Positions 1 to 8,782 are shown, counted from the first letter of the stretch. The stretch: 64,000 nt of DNA from Nakamurella multipartita DSM 44233 (GCF_000024365.1 NC_013235.1:5208001-5272000); one strand, 5' to 3'. Made by a program: numbers and translations. Notes: generated by a model from the letters alone, not told the origin.

Positions 1-1217
1 CCCGAACAGACCAGGAAGAAGTACGGGAAGCCCATCCACAGGTTGACCATCAGCACCGAGAACTTGGCCAGCCAGGGATCGTTGAGCCACTGGATGTTGG
101 CCCCCAGGATCTGGTTGACGATGCCGAAGTCGGCGTTGAGCATGCCCTGCCAGACCAGCGCGGTCAGGATGACCGGAAGCCCGTACGGGATGATCAACAG
201 CACCCGGTAGATGCCCTTCCCGCGCATTCGGCGTTCCTGCAGGATCAACGCCAGGGCGAGCCCGAGCGAGAAGTTCAGGAATGTCGTCAGGATCGCGAAG
301 GCGAACGTCCACAACAGGATCGGCAGGAACGATTCCCGGATCGTCTGGTCGGTCAGCAGTTTGACGTAGTTGCTGAAGCCGACCCCGACCGTCCAGCCCG
401 GGTTGAGCCGTTGACCGGTGGTGGCGTTGATGAACGCACCGTCGTCGTTGTTCGCCAGATAGACCTCGCCGGTCGCCGTGTTGATCATGGCGTCCTGCGC
501 CTCGTCGTACGTGAAGCCGGATCTGGCCTCGCGGGCCCGGGTGATCGAGATGGCCCGTAGGTAGGTGCCCTCGTCCGCGTTGACCGGTGGACTGAGGGCA
601 TCCCACTGCGCCTTGAGGTCGGGATTGCCCGAGAGCGAGGCCAGATTCAGGCTCTGGTAGCCGCTGACCCCGGTGACCCGGTCGCCGTCGCGCTGCACGT
701 CACCGGCCGGGACCTCGGTCAGTCCCTCATTGGTGCCGATCCGGACCTGGTTGGTCGCCGGATCGGTGACCAGCATGGACACGGTGCCGTTCTGCTCGAT
801 CGGCACCACGGCGTACTCGGTGCCGCCCTCGACCGGCACCACGTTGCTGGCCTGGATGGCCACGATCGCCGCGTCCTTGCTGTCCAGGTGGCCCGTGCCG
901 TAGTTGGTGAACGACAGGTAGGCGGTGAACAGCATCATGAACAGCTGGTAGACGATCAGGAAGACCAGACCGGGGATCAGGTACTTCAAGGGCAGGTTGC
1001 CCTTGGTGAAATAGACCGCGTTGACGGCGATCAGCACGATCGCGAAGAACACGACCGCCGGCCACCACCCGGCCGTCCAGGCCTGGGCCAGACAGTAGAT
1101 CAGCAGGGCGTCGATCAGCCCTACCAGAATGATCTTGATGATCAGGTTGCCGGCGCCCGGGGAGCGGGAGGCCGGAGCCTCCCGCTCTTCCTGGACCGCC
1201 GGAGCGGTGTCGGTCAT
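1..1217 (-). CDS. malF: Maltose-type ABC transporter permease (MalF-like), 3' part cut by window edge
   Basis: Integral inner-membrane permease of a carbohydrate ABC importer. About 405 codons are present from ATG 1217; the C-terminus lies outside the window. The N-terminus has three hydrophobic segments (about residues 25-90). A soluble extracytoplasmic stretch of about 180 residues follows, recalling the P2 loop of MalF, before the remaining transmembrane helices (one reads ESFLPILLWTFAFAILTTF). A purine-rich AGAGGA lies about 10 nt before the start. It follows malE by 33 nt on the same strand, so the pair is an operon in the order binding protein, permease; MalG and the ATPase should lie beyond the left edge. 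The exact sugar is not provable from sequence; the large loop and MalE-type partner favour maltose or maltodextrin. Confidence 0.85.
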   Translation of the reverse strand, partial: MTDTAPAVQEEREAPASRSPGAGNLIIKIILVGLIDALLIYCLAQAWTAGWWPAVVFFAIVLIAVNAVYFTKGNLPLKYLIPGLVFLIVYQLFMMLFTAYLSFTNYGTGHLDSKDAAIVAIQASNVVPVEGGTEYAVVPIEQNGTVSMLVTDPATNQVRIGTNEGLTEVPAGDVQRDGDRVTGVSGYQSLNLASLSGNPDLKAQWDALSPPVNADEGTYLRAISITRAREARSGFTYDEAQDAMINTATGEVYLANNDDGAFINATTGQRLNPGWTVGVGFSNYVKLLTDQTIRESFLPILLWTFAFAILTTFLNFSLGLALALILQERRMRGKGIYRVLLIIPYGLPVILTALVWQGMLNADFGIVNQILGANIQWLNDPWLAKFSVLMVNLWMGFPYFFLVCS

Positions 1218-1250
1218 GTCGCCGTCGATCCTCTCGCGGTGTGTTCGACG

Positions 1251-2585
1251 TCAGTTCAGGCTGGCGTTGCGCTGATTGATCGACGTGGCGGCGTTCTGCA
1301 TGGTGGTCGTCGGATCGGCGCCACCGGCCACCTGGAACTCAGCCAGGCCCCAGTCCTCGAACACGTTGGACATCTGCGGGATGGACGGCATCGGGATGCC
1401 CTGCTGGCCGTACTCGCCGAAGGCCTTGATGATCGGGTCGGCGGCAGCCGTCTCGAACGAGGCCTTCCATGCCGGCGGGCGCGGGTCGACCGCGAACATG
1501 GCGTCCATGAACTCGGTGGTCTGGACCTCGTCGGACAGGAAGGTCGAGGCCAACACCGGGTTCTTGGCGTTGTTCGGCTGGAAGAAGGCCCGCACGCCGA
1601 TGAACGGCTGCGACTTGTACTGGCTGCCTTCCCAGTTCGGGATCGCGCAGACCATCAGGTTGTCGCCCAGCGCCGCCTTGGCGTCCGGAATCGCCCAGGG
1701 ACCGGTGATCCAGTAGGGCGACTTGCCGGTGGTGAATGCTTCCTTGGCGATGTCGAAGCTGACGTTGGCGCCGAAGATGCCCTTGGCGGTCAGGTCCTGC
1801 AGGCGCTTGGCCGCGGCGATCGCGCCTTCGCTGCCGATGCCCATGTCCTTGGCGTCGAAGGTGCCGTCGGCGTTCTGCTTGAACGCGTACCCACCGTCGG
1901 CGCTGAACAGCGGCTGCCAGTGGTAACCGTCACCGGTCGCCCCGATCTGCATACCGATGCCCAGGCCGGACTGCACGGTGCCCGCGGCAATCAGCGCCTC
2001 GGCGTTGCTCACCGCCTCGTCCAGGGTGGCCGGGCAGGTCGGCGAGAGGGCCTTGTTGGTCAGCAGGGCCACGTTCTCCATCGCCCACGGCACGCCCACG
2101 GTGGCGCCGTTGTAGGTGACGCCCTGCACGGCGGCCTGGATGAACTTGTCGGTGTTGGCGCCCAGGTCGACCGGGGCCAGAATGCCGTTCTGCTGGAACC
2201 GGCCGATCTGGTCGTGCGGGCCCTCGAAGACGTCCGGGACGTCACCGGTGCTGTTGCCCTGGATCAGCGCGTTCTGCAGCTCGGTCCCGCCGTTGAACAT
2301 GCGCACGACGCAGGTGACGCCGCTCTCGGCCGCCCACTTCTCGCACAGCGGCTGGATGGCCTTGGCGGTGTTGGCCGAGTTGTCGGCCCAGACAGTGAGG
2401 GTGGAGGCCCCGCCCGCCGCGCCGCCACCGGTCGCGGCGGCCGAACCGGAGGCCGCCGAGCTGGCGCCGGTCGCGGCCGAGGAGGCCGCGCTGGTGGTGC
2501 TTGATGAACTGCTCCCGCTGCTACACGCGGAGATCACGAGTGGAACGGCGGCCAACGCGAGGCCGATCTTGAGCATTCGACGCAT
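1251..2585 (-). CDS. malE: Sugar (maltose/maltodextrin-type) ABC transporter substrate-binding lipoprotein
   Basis: Extracytoplasmic solute-binding lipoprotein (444 aa) that delivers sugar to the MalF-like permease encoded downstream. ATG 2585 gives a classical lipoprotein signal peptide: MRRMLKIG, a hydrophobic core, then the lipobox VISAC. A Ser/Thr/Ala/Gly-rich linker of about 50 residues follows. The mature domain has the family-1 binding-protein pattern, including GVPWAMENVALLTNK, GDGYHWQPLFSADGGY and YWITGPWAIPD. An in-frame GTG/ATG further upstream would place extra residues before the signal peptide and is unlikely. A CRP-like half-palindrome and two TTGC...GCAA palindromes lie just upstream, which fits sugar or catabolite control. 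Confidence 0.9.
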   Translation of the reverse strand: MRRMLKIGLALAAVPLVISACSSGSSSSSTTSAASSAATGASSAASGSAAATGGGAAGGASTLTVWADNSANTAKAIQPLCEKWAAESGVTCVVRMFNGGTELQNALIQGNSTGDVPDVFEGPHDQIGRFQQNGILAPVDLGANTDKFIQAAVQGVTYNGATVGVPWAMENVALLTNKALSPTCPATLDEAVSNAEALIAAGTVQSGLGIGMQIGATGDGYHWQPLFSADGGYAFKQNADGTFDAKDMGIGSEGAIAAAKRLQDLTAKGIFGANVSFDIAKEAFTTGKSPYWITGPWAIPDAKAALGDNLMVCAIPNWEGSQYKSQPFIGVRAFFQPNNAKNPVLASTFLSDEVQTTEFMDAMFAVDPRPPAWKASFETAAADPIIKAFGEYGQQGIPMPSIPQMSNVFEDWGLAEFQVAGGADPTTTMQNAATSINQRNASLN

Positions 2586-3018
2586 GAGTGCCCCTCTGCA
2601 CTGAGGTTTGGATGGAGCGGAGCCGAGGCCGTGTCCGACGGAGCCCGACATGAATGGACGTTGTGACAGCGATCAGAAACCTCTGCGAACCGCATCGCAA
2701 CTCGGCGACACGCCCGAAAATCGGCCTACCGAACCCCGGTCTGTGACCTCATTCGGCATGAAATTTGCTGTGTCGCAACACGTTCCAAGCTGAACCGGTA
2801 TAGCAGCCCTCAGTCGGGCACCCATCGGCCCCGTGGAGGATGTTGCCGAACTGTGATCTACCGCCGGCACAGCCCGCGGGCGCACGCCGACGGCTCATTG
2901 AACCTTCACAGGTTCAGCGACGTGAGCCATGGGTCAGGATCTGATCAAGATCAGTCAGGATCAGACACGCATCACCACCCACCTGCCTCACCCGCCGCCG
3001 TACCGGAGGAAGCCACCC
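2586..3018. promoter_or_regulatory. Divergent intergenic region malE / Rieske gene
   Basis: 433 bp with no convincing gene. It must carry the malE promoter (leftward) and the promoter of the Rieske lipoprotein (rightward). TGTGACAGCGATCAGA at 2662-2677 differs by one base from the CRP/GlxR consensus TGTGA-N6-TCACA. CTGCGAACCGCATCGCAAC (2683-2701) and TTGCTGTGTCGCAA (2765-2778) are short palindromes that share GTTGCGA on the malE strand and could be operators of a local sugar repressor. GGAGGA at about 3005 is the ribosome binding site of the Rieske gene. Confidence 0.45.
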
Positions 3019-3579
3019 ATGACCGAGTCGCACCCGCCCGCCAGTCCCCTGCCCCGCCGGGCCATGCTCGCGGCGTCCGGCACTGCCGTGCTCGCCGTCG
3101 CGGCCGCCTGTTCGGGCGGCACCTCGACCGCGACCACGCCCGCCTCGTCCACCGCCGCCGCCACCAGCTCCAAGGCCTCGCCGGCGGCCTCATCGAGCGC
3201 GGCCACCACGTCCGCCGCCACCTCGTCGGCGCCGGCGAGCTCCGCGGCCACTTCCGCCGCCACGTCGGCGACCACGTCGGCGGAGGCCGCCGCCCCCACC
3301 GGGACGCCGCTGGCGTCGGTGGCCGACGTGCAGGCCGCGGGCGCCCTGGTCGTCGGCGACGGGTCCAACCCGTACCTGCTGGCCTACTCCGGCGACACCG
3401 TCGTCGCGCACACCGCGATCTGTACTCACCAGCAGTGCGCGATCGCGGCCAGCGGCAACTGCCCGTGCCACGGCTCGGAGTTCAACGTCACCACCGGAGC
3501 GGTGATCAAGGGCCCGGCCCAGCGCCCGCTGGCCGAGCTGCCGGTGACGATCAGCGGCGGTCAGGTCTACCGGGCCTGA
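3019..3579 (+). CDS. Rieske [2Fe-2S] lipoprotein with Tat-type signal
   Basis: Exported small iron-sulfur protein (186 aa), probably a membrane-anchored electron carrier; its partner is unknown. Start ATG 3019 follows GGAGGA. The N-terminus has twin Arg (PLPRRAMLAASG), a hydrophobic core and the lipobox AAAC, which suggests Tat export of the folded cluster protein with lipid anchoring. A low-complexity Ala/Ser/Thr linker (about residues 36-95) precedes one Rieske domain. Cluster ligands are C135 and H137 (CTH) and C148 and H151 (CPCH). C140 and C150 can form the disulphide seen in bc1-type Rieske proteins. It lies 63 nt before the two-component operon, and nothing indicates a bc1 complex nearby. 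An earlier in-frame start at about 2929 would lose the signal-peptide arrangement. Confidence 0.85.
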   Translation: MTESHPPASPLPRRAMLAASGTAVLAVAAACSGGTSTATTPASSTAAATSSKASPAASSSAATTSAATSSAPASSAATSAATSATTSAEAAAPTGTPLASVADVQAAGALVVGDGSNPYLLAYSGDTVVAHTAICTHQQCAIAASGNCPCHGSEFNVTTGAVIKGPAQRPLAELPVTISGGQVYRA

Positions 3580-3581
3580 CC

Positions 3582-3634
3582 GCACAGCTAAGGCACAGGA
3601 TCGCCCTAGGCCAGTCACACAGCGAGCACCCAGC
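3582..3634 (+). promoter_or_regulatory. PhoP-box-like tandem direct repeats before the response regulator
   Basis: Two pairs of imperfect heptamers with 11-bp periodicity lie in the 63 bp before the regulator gene: GCACAGC-TAAG-GCACAGG (3582-3599) and ACACAGC-GAGC-ACCCAGC (3617-3634). The mycobacterial PhoP box is known as TCACAGC-N4-TCACAGC, and the downstream regulator resembles PhoP in sequence. Autoregulation is inferred, not shown. Confidence 0.45.
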
Positions 3635-3642
3635 ATTGAGTC

Positions 3643-4401
3643 ATGACCGCACCGAGCCCGCTGTCCAGCACCGCCGTCCCGGCCGACCGCGCCGCCCTGC
3701 GCGGTCCGGACGGGCGGCCCATCCGCGTCCTGGTCGTCGACGACGAGCAGTCGCTCTCGGAGCTGGTCAGCCTGGCCCTGCGGTACGAGGGCTGGGAGGT
3801 GCGCTCGGCGCCGGACGGCCTGTCCGCGATCGCCGCCGCCCGTGACTTCCGGCCCGACCTGGTCGTGCTGGACGTCATGCTGCCCGACATCGACGGACTG
3901 GAGGTGCTGCGCCGGCTGCGCGCGGACATCGAGCGCATGCCGGTGCTGTTCCTGACCGCGAAGGACGACGTCAGCGACCGCATCGCCGGCCTGACCGCGG
4001 GCGGCGACGACTACGTCACCAAGCCGTTCTCCATCGAGGAGCTGGTGCTGCGGCTGCGGGCCCTGCTGCGCCGCTCCCACCTGGCCCTGACCACCGACTC
4101 GTCCACCATCGTGGTCGGCGACCTGGTGCTGGACGAGGATTCCCGCGAGGTCCGCCGGGGTGACGACCTGATCAGCCTGACCGCGACCGAGTTCGAACTG
4201 CTGCGATTCCTCATGCGCAACCCCAAGCGGGTCATGTCCAAGGCGCAGATCCTGGATCGGGTCTGGAACTACGACTTCGGCGGCCAGGCCAATATCGTGG
4301 AGCTCTACATTTCCTACCTGCGCAAGAAGATCGACGCCGGACGGGAACCGATGATCCACACCATGAGGGGTTTCGGTTATGTCCTCAAGCCCGCCACCTG
4401 A
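3643..4401 (+). CDS. OmpR/PhoB-family response regulator (PhoP/TrcR-like)
   Basis: DNA-binding two-component response regulator, 252 aa. A receiver domain (about residues 26-140) has the acidic pair VVDDEQ, the phosphoacceptor D77 (VVLDVMLPDIDG) and K127 (VTKPFS). The C-terminal OmpR-type winged helix spans about residues 155-250 and includes ILDRVWNYDFGG and ISYLRKKID, close to M. tuberculosis PhoP and TrcR. It overlaps the kinase gene by 23 bp, so the two are translationally coupled. PhoP-type direct repeats precede it. The first 25 residues are disordered. Target genes are unknown; the adjacent Rieske lipoprotein is a candidate. Confidence 0.92.
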   Translation: MTAPSPLSSTAVPADRAALRGPDGRPIRVLVVDDEQSLSELVSLALRYEGWEVRSAPDGLSAIAAARDFRPDLVVLDVMLPDIDGLEVLRRLRADIERMPVLFLTAKDDVSDRIAGLTAGGDDYVTKPFSIEELVLRLRALLRRSHLALTTDSSTIVVGDLVLDEDSREVRRGDDLISLTATEFELLRFLMRNPKRVMSKAQILDRVWNYDFGGQANIVELYISYLRKKIDAGREPMIHTMRGFGYVLKPAT

Positions 4402-5983
4402 GGCGGCCAGCGGCACACTCCTGGACGCCGGACCGGCCGACACCGCGCCCACCGAGCCAATCGTCGGGTCCGACCCGGCGGCGGCGTCACCCACCCGGCG
4501 GCGGCACTGGCTGCGCCCCCGCCGCCCGCTGACCCTGCGCAACAAGCTGGTCGTCGGCATCATGGCGCTGATCGTCGTGGTCTGCGCCGTCGTCGGCGTG
4601 ACCACCGAGTTGTTCCTGAGCCGGTACCTGATGCGGCAGCTGGACGCCCAGCTGCAGACGGCCAACGAATTCGTCTTCGGCCCGGTCGAACGATCGGCCG
4701 GCTCCCTACCGTCCTGCTCGGCCGCCTCCCGCCCCGGCGGGCCGGGCGGCTTCGGCCAGTCCGCCTACAGCCTCACCGGCGTGATCGTCGACGGGCAGGT
4801 GGTCAACGCCTGGACCGTCACCCCCAAGTCGTCCACCGGCTGCACGCCCCTGTCGGCCGACGCCGACGCCGTGCTGCTCTCGATCGCACCCGCGGCCGCG
4901 CCGCAGACCGTGACCATCCCCGGTCTGGACAGCAGCTACCGGGTCGAGGCCTCCACCCGCAACGGGGTGACGGTGGTCAGCGGGCTGTCCACCGCCCAGG
5001 TGCAGGGCTCGTTGTTCCAGCTGGCCATGATCCTGCTGATCGTCACCGGGGTGGCGCTGATCGCCGGTGGCTTCGCGGTGGTCTGGATCGTCCGGCGCTC
5101 GCTGCGACCGCTGGACCGAGTCGCGGCCACCGCGCGCCAGGTGACCACGCTGCCGCTGGACCGCGGCGAGGTCGATCTCGGGGTGCGGGTGCCGGAGCAG
5201 GACACCGACACCCGGACCGAGGTCGGTCAGGTGGGCGCCGCGCTCAACCAGATGCTCGGACACGTCTCCGGGGCCCTGAAGTCCCGGCAGGAATCGGAGA
5301 CCCGGGTCCGCCAGTTCGTCGCCGACGCCTCGCACGAGCTGCGCACCCCGCTGGCCTCCATCCGCGGGTACGCCGAGCTGGCCCGCCGCGACGAGCACGA
5401 CGCCCAGACCGTCGGGCACGCGCTGCGCCGGGTGGAGTCCGAGTCGGCGCGGATGTCCACCCTGGTGGACGACCTGCTGTTGTTGGCCCGGCTCGATTCC
5501 GGCCGGCCGCTGTCCGCGGACCAGGTCGACATGAGCATGTTGATCATCGACGCGGTGTCCGACGCCCGGGTCGCCGGCGCCACCCACCGCTGGCAGCTGG
5601 ACCTGCCCGAGGAACCGGTCACGGTGATCGGCGACGGCGCCCGGCTGCATCAGGTGCTGACCAACCTGCTGGCCAACGCCCGCACGCACACCCCGGCCGG
5701 CTCCACCGTGCGCTGCGGCCTGCGCACCGAGGCCGGTCCGGGCGGGACCTGGGCCGTGATCACCGTGACCGACGACGGGCCGGGCATCCCCGCCGCCCTG
5801 CAGCCGGAGATCTTCAACCGCTTCGTCCGCGGTGACTCGTCCCGCTCGCGGGGGGCCGGGTCGACCGGCCTGGGCCTGGCCATCGTGGCCGCCGTGGTCG
5901 GCGCCCACCGGGGCACGGTCACCGTGCAGAGCCGGCCGGGACGGACGGTGTTCACGGTCCGGCTGCCGGGCGCGACGGGCTGA
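4379..5983 (+). CDS. Two-component sensor histidine kinase
   Basis: Membrane sensor kinase (534 aa), partner of the overlapping response regulator. An N-terminal cytoplasmic tail precedes TM1 (about residues 58-82, LVVGIMALIVVVCAVVGV). An extracytoplasmic sensor region of about 130 residues follows, then TM2 (about 216-238) and HAMP. The HisKA domain has phosphoacceptor H319 in DASHELRTP. The HATPase_c domain has an N box (NLLANARTHT), G1 (DDGPGIP), an F-box-like NRFVRGD and G2 (GSTGLGLAIV). All catalytic motifs are intact. The sensor domain does not reveal a ligand. Start ATG 4379 lies inside the regulator's last codons. No terminator is obvious between it and the VOC locus. Confidence 0.92.
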   Translation: MSSSPPPEAASGTLLDAGPADTAPTEPIVGSDPAAASPTRRRHWLRPRRPLTLRNKLVVGIMALIVVVCAVVGVTTELFLSRYLMRQLDAQLQTANEFVFGPVERSAGSLPSCSAASRPGGPGGFGQSAYSLTGVIVDGQVVNAWTVTPKSSTGCTPLSADADAVLLSIAPAAAPQTVTIPGLDSSYRVEASTRNGVTVVSGLSTAQVQGSLFQLAMILLIVTGVALIAGGFAVVWIVRRSLRPLDRVAATARQVTTLPLDRGEVDLGVRVPEQDTDTRTEVGQVGAALNQMLGHVSGALKSRQESETRVRQFVADASHELRTPLASIRGYAELARRDEHDAQTVGHALRRVESESARMSTLVDDLLLLARLDSGRPLSADQVDMSMLIIDAVSDARVAGATHRWQLDLPEEPVTVIGDGARLHQVLTNLLANARTHTPAGSTVRCGLRTEAGPGGTWAVITVTDDGPGIPAALQPEIFNRFVRGDSSRSRGAGSTGLGLAIVAAVVGAHRGTVTVQSRPGRTVFTVRLPGATG

Positions 5984-6061
5984 TCGACGGGCCCCCTCGG
6001 GGTCATACTGGGGCCGCGTCCGGAGCGGACCCGCCTGTCCGGCGCAGGAGGAGGCTCAGCG

Positions 6062-6571
6062 ATGACCGGCGATGCCAGCACCCGGGATCGAGAATCTTTC
6101 GAGCGGCGGCGGGCGGTGCTGCGCGAGCAGTACCTGCAGCCGGCAGCGAGCCGGCCGCCGTCCTCGGCCCGCGGGTTGCACCACACCGCGCTGCTGTCCA
6201 GCGATGTCGAGCAGAGCATCCGGTTCTACCAGGATCTGCTGGAGTTCCCGCTCACCGAGCTGATCGAGAACCGGGACTACGCCGGCTCCTCGCACTTCTT
6301 CTTCGACATCGGCAACGGGAATCTGCTGGCGTTCTTCGACTTTCCCGGCCTGGACGTCGGCCCTTACCAGGAGGTGCTCGGCGGGCTGCACCACATCGCC
6401 ATCAGCGTCGCGCCGGAGAAGTGGAACCGATTGCGGGACAAGCTCAGCGCCGCCGGGGTCGACCTGGTGGAACACAGCGACGTGTCGCTGTAGTTCCGGG
6501 ACCCCGACGGCGCTCGGATCGAACTGATCGCCGATCCGCTCGGCGAGATGTACGGCTCGAAGGTGCTCTGA
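6062..6571 (+). pseudogene. VOC (glyoxalase/dioxygenase superfamily) gene interrupted by an in-frame amber codon
   Basis: Starts at ATG 6062 behind a strong AGGAGGAG. It encodes a VOC metalloenzyme-type domain with candidate metal-ligand histidines in LHHTALL and LHHIAIS. The frame stops at TAG 6491-6493 after 143 residues. Beyond it, the same frame continues to TGA 6569-6571 with FRDPDGARIELIADPLGEMY, which is the expected C-terminal strand of this family and contains its third metal ligand, Glu. The family normally has Tyr at the stop position, so a single TAC-to-TAG change explains the break. The 143-aa product would lack the Glu ligand. It could be a pseudogene, a sequencing error or a readthrough gene. 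Confidence 0.8.
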
Positions 6572-6584
6572 CCCGCTCGGCCGC

Positions 6585-7586
6585 TCAGGAGGTCTGCGGC
6601 GCCTGCCCGCTGCCGTTGGGCGGGCTCATCCCGTCCGGGGGCTGCATCCCGTCGGGGGCCGGCATCCCGCCCTGACCGCTCTGACCACTCTGACCGCTCT
6701 GGCCGAACCCGCCGGTGGCGGAGGTTCCGGACAGCACCGAGGTGGCCGTGACGGTGTCGCCGTTGACGGTGCCGGTGACCCGCACCGTGGTTCCGGTGGC
6801 CAGCCCCGACACGTCGACCCCGGACCCGATCGCGTAGGTCGAGGTGTAGCCGTCCGTGCTCTTGACCGTCATCGACGTGCCGGACAGCTCGGTGATCTCG
6901 CCGCTCTGCAGGCGCATCGTCTGCGTCCCGTCGCCACTGGACACGACGAAGTCGCCGTGCAGGGCGTTGAGCAGCGCGGCCACGCCGGCCATCCCGCCCC
7001 GCTCGGTGCCGGATCGTCCGCTGCCCTCGCTCCCGCCCGAGCCGGGCATGCCTCCACCGAAACCGGCCTGGGTGGTGGAACTGTCGCTGGAGGAAGCGTT
7101 GGCGGCCGTCACCGCCGCCACCCCGCCGATCCCGACGACGGCGACCAACGCCCCGCCCGCGGCGATCTTCTGCCAGGGCTTCCACCGGGACGGGCCCTGC
7201 TGACCCCCGGTCTCACCCCCGGCCGGTGGCGGCGCACCCCAGGTCGGGGGCGGGCTGGCCGACGGCCCGCCCGGCGGCGGCGCGCCCCAGTTGGCCGGGT
7301 CGACCGACGGCGGGGGGGACCACTCCGGCGTGCCCCATTCCGGCTGCGCCCCGGTCGGGGCCGGCCCGGACGCCGGCGCCCCGAACTGGCCGGTCGGCTC
7401 ATCCGACGCCGGTCGCGGACCGGGGCCGTAGGACTCGGGTGAGGTCGCGAACGGGGAGACGTAGGCCCAGGTGCCCGTCACGTCAGCGGAGTGATGGTTG
7501 GCCGGATCGACCGGCTGGTCCAGGGGCTGATCGGTGGGCTGGTTCCGGGCGGTCGGTTCCGGTTGCTCGCCGTCGTGGCGCGTCAT
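6585..7586 (-). CDS. Single-pass membrane protein with DUF5666 domain
   Basis: Predicted cell-envelope protein of unknown function, 333 aa. A Pro/Gly-rich cytoplasmic N-terminus (about residues 1-135) precedes one transmembrane helix (KIAAGGALVAVVGIGGVAAV). The extracytoplasmic domain has alternating hydrophobic/Gly strands typical of DUF5666 (GDGTQTMRLQSGEITEL, GTTVRVTGTVNGDTVTATSV). The C-terminal tail is rich in GQSGQSG and PPDGM repeats. Start ATG 7586 follows AGGAG; longer upstream in-frame extension has no ribosome binding site. The stop lies 14 bp from the readthrough stop of the VOC locus, so the two are convergent. Confidence 0.75.
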   Translation of the reverse strand: MTRHDGEQPEPTARNQPTDQPLDQPVDPANHHSADVTGTWAYVSPFATSPESYGPGPRPASDEPTGQFGAPASGPAPTGAQPEWGTPEWSPPPSVDPANWGAPPPGGPSASPPPTWGAPPPAGGETGGQQGPSRWKPWQKIAAGGALVAVVGIGGVAAVTAANASSSDSSTTQAGFGGGMPGSGGSEGSGRSGTERGGMAGVAALLNALHGDFVVSSGDGTQTMRLQSGEITELSGTSMTVKSTDGYTSTYAIGSGVDVSGLATGTTVRVTGTVNGDTVTATSVLSGTSATGGFGQSGQSGQSGQGGMPAPDGMQPPDGMSPPNGSGQAPQTS

Positions 7587-7760
7587 GCGTTGCTCCTTCG
7601 TCACCAAGGTGGTGGTCAACTTGAATGCACGGTCCCGGCGGTCATCGCCCGACCAGCCCCGAGCGTGCGTCAGCCGGCTGTCCGGAAGCTGTGTGGACTG
7701 TGACGGAGCCATGAGCCGGGCCGGCGCCGTCGATGGCCCGCTATGGGGCACAGTGGCCGG

Positions 7761-8684
7761 GTGAGAGATGGGCCCGTGGCGAGCACCTGGACCCCGCCGC
7801 ATCCGGTGGAGCCGGCGCAGGTGCTTGGGCCGCTGCGCCGCGGCAGCCACGATCCGACGCTGCGCTTCGAGCCGGGCGGCATCTGGCGCACGTCACTGAC
7901 CCCGCTCGGGCCGGTCACGCTCCACCTGGCCACCGACCGGCGGCCCGAGATCCGCACGACGGCCTGGGGTCCCGGGGCCGAGTGGGCGACCGACCAGGTG
8001 CCCGAACTGCTCGGCGCGGACGACGACTGGTCCGCGCTGGACACCGACGGCCACCCGGTGCTGCGGCGCAGCCGCACCGCCCATCCCGGGTTGCGGATCC
8101 CGCGCACCACGCTGGTCTTCGAGGCGCTGGTGCCCGCAGTGTTGGAGCAACGGGTGGTCGGCGCCGACGCCCGCCGCTCGTGGCGGGAGCTGGTGACCCG
8201 CTTCGGATCGGCCGCCCCCGGGCCGGCCCCGGCCGGCATGCGGGTGCCGCCGTCGGCGGCGGACTGGAGCCGGATCCCGTCCTGGGAATGGCACCGGGCC
8301 GGGGTCGATCCGGGTCGCGCGGCCACGGTGCTGCGGGCGACCCGGGTGGCCGACGGTCTGCAGCGCACCATCGAGCGGGGCCGCGGCGGCCCACCGGTCA
8401 CCCGCGCCCTGCGCACCGTCACCGGGATCGGCGTCTGGACCGCGGCCGAGATCGTGCAGCGCGCGCACGGCGACCCGGACACCGTCAGCGTCGGCGACTA
8501 CCACCTGCCGGCCCTGGTCGGGTGGGCGCTGGTCGGCCGCCCGGTGGACGACGACGGCATGCTCGAGCTGCTCGAACCCTGGGCCGGCCACCGGCAGCGG
8601 GTGATGCGCCTGATCGAGACCGGCGAGGTCCGCAAACCCCGGTTCGGGCATCGGGCCGCCCGGGTCGACCACCGCCGGCACTGA
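7761..8684 (+). CDS. HhH-GPD DNA glycosylase, AlkA (3-methyladenine glycosylase II)-like
   Basis: Base-excision repair glycosylase-type protein of about 307 aa that would remove alkylated purines. The C-terminal half has a helix-hairpin-helix followed by the catalytic Asp region: LRTVTGIGVWTAAEIV then VSVGDYHLPALVGWAL, where the Asp of GDYH matches the catalytic Asp of AlkA. No C-terminal 4Fe-4S cysteines are seen. Start choice is uncertain: GTG 7761 sits 6 nt after CACAGT (leaderless style), while ATG 7743 and GTG 7776 are alternatives. It stands alone between a divergent membrane-protein gene and a large regulator gene. Confidence 0.8.
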   Translation: MRDGPVASTWTPPHPVEPAQVLGPLRRGSHDPTLRFEPGGIWRTSLTPLGPVTLHLATDRRPEIRTTAWGPGAEWATDQVPELLGADDDWSALDTDGHPVLRRSRTAHPGLRIPRTTLVFEALVPAVLEQRVVGADARRSWRELVTRFGSAAPGPAPAGMRVPPSAADWSRIPSWEWHRAGVDPGRAATVLRATRVADGLQRTIERGRGGPPVTRALRTVTGIGVWTAAEIVQRAHGDPDTVSVGDYHLPALVGWALVGRPVDDDGMLELLEPWAGHRQRVMRLIETGEVRKPRFGHRAARVDHRRH

Positions 8685-8782
8685 CCCCGGGCGGCGTCGG
8701 CGCGGCCCCCTCGCCCGCCGCCGGAGGGCACGATTTGGCGACCGCCCGGCCGGATCGCCGCCGACCCTCCTACCCTGGGCCG

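Noticed and set aside
888..2504. 538-residue open frame antisense to malE
   Set aside because: GC-skewed shadow frame; composition is Gly/Arg/Val-rich with no family pattern, and malE on the other strand is unambiguous.
7733..8782. In-frame extension of the SARP-type regulator upstream of 8783
   Set aside because: It runs through the AlkA-like gene in another frame, is Arg/Pro-rich, and the winged-helix domain begins exactly at 8783 behind a leaderless promoter.
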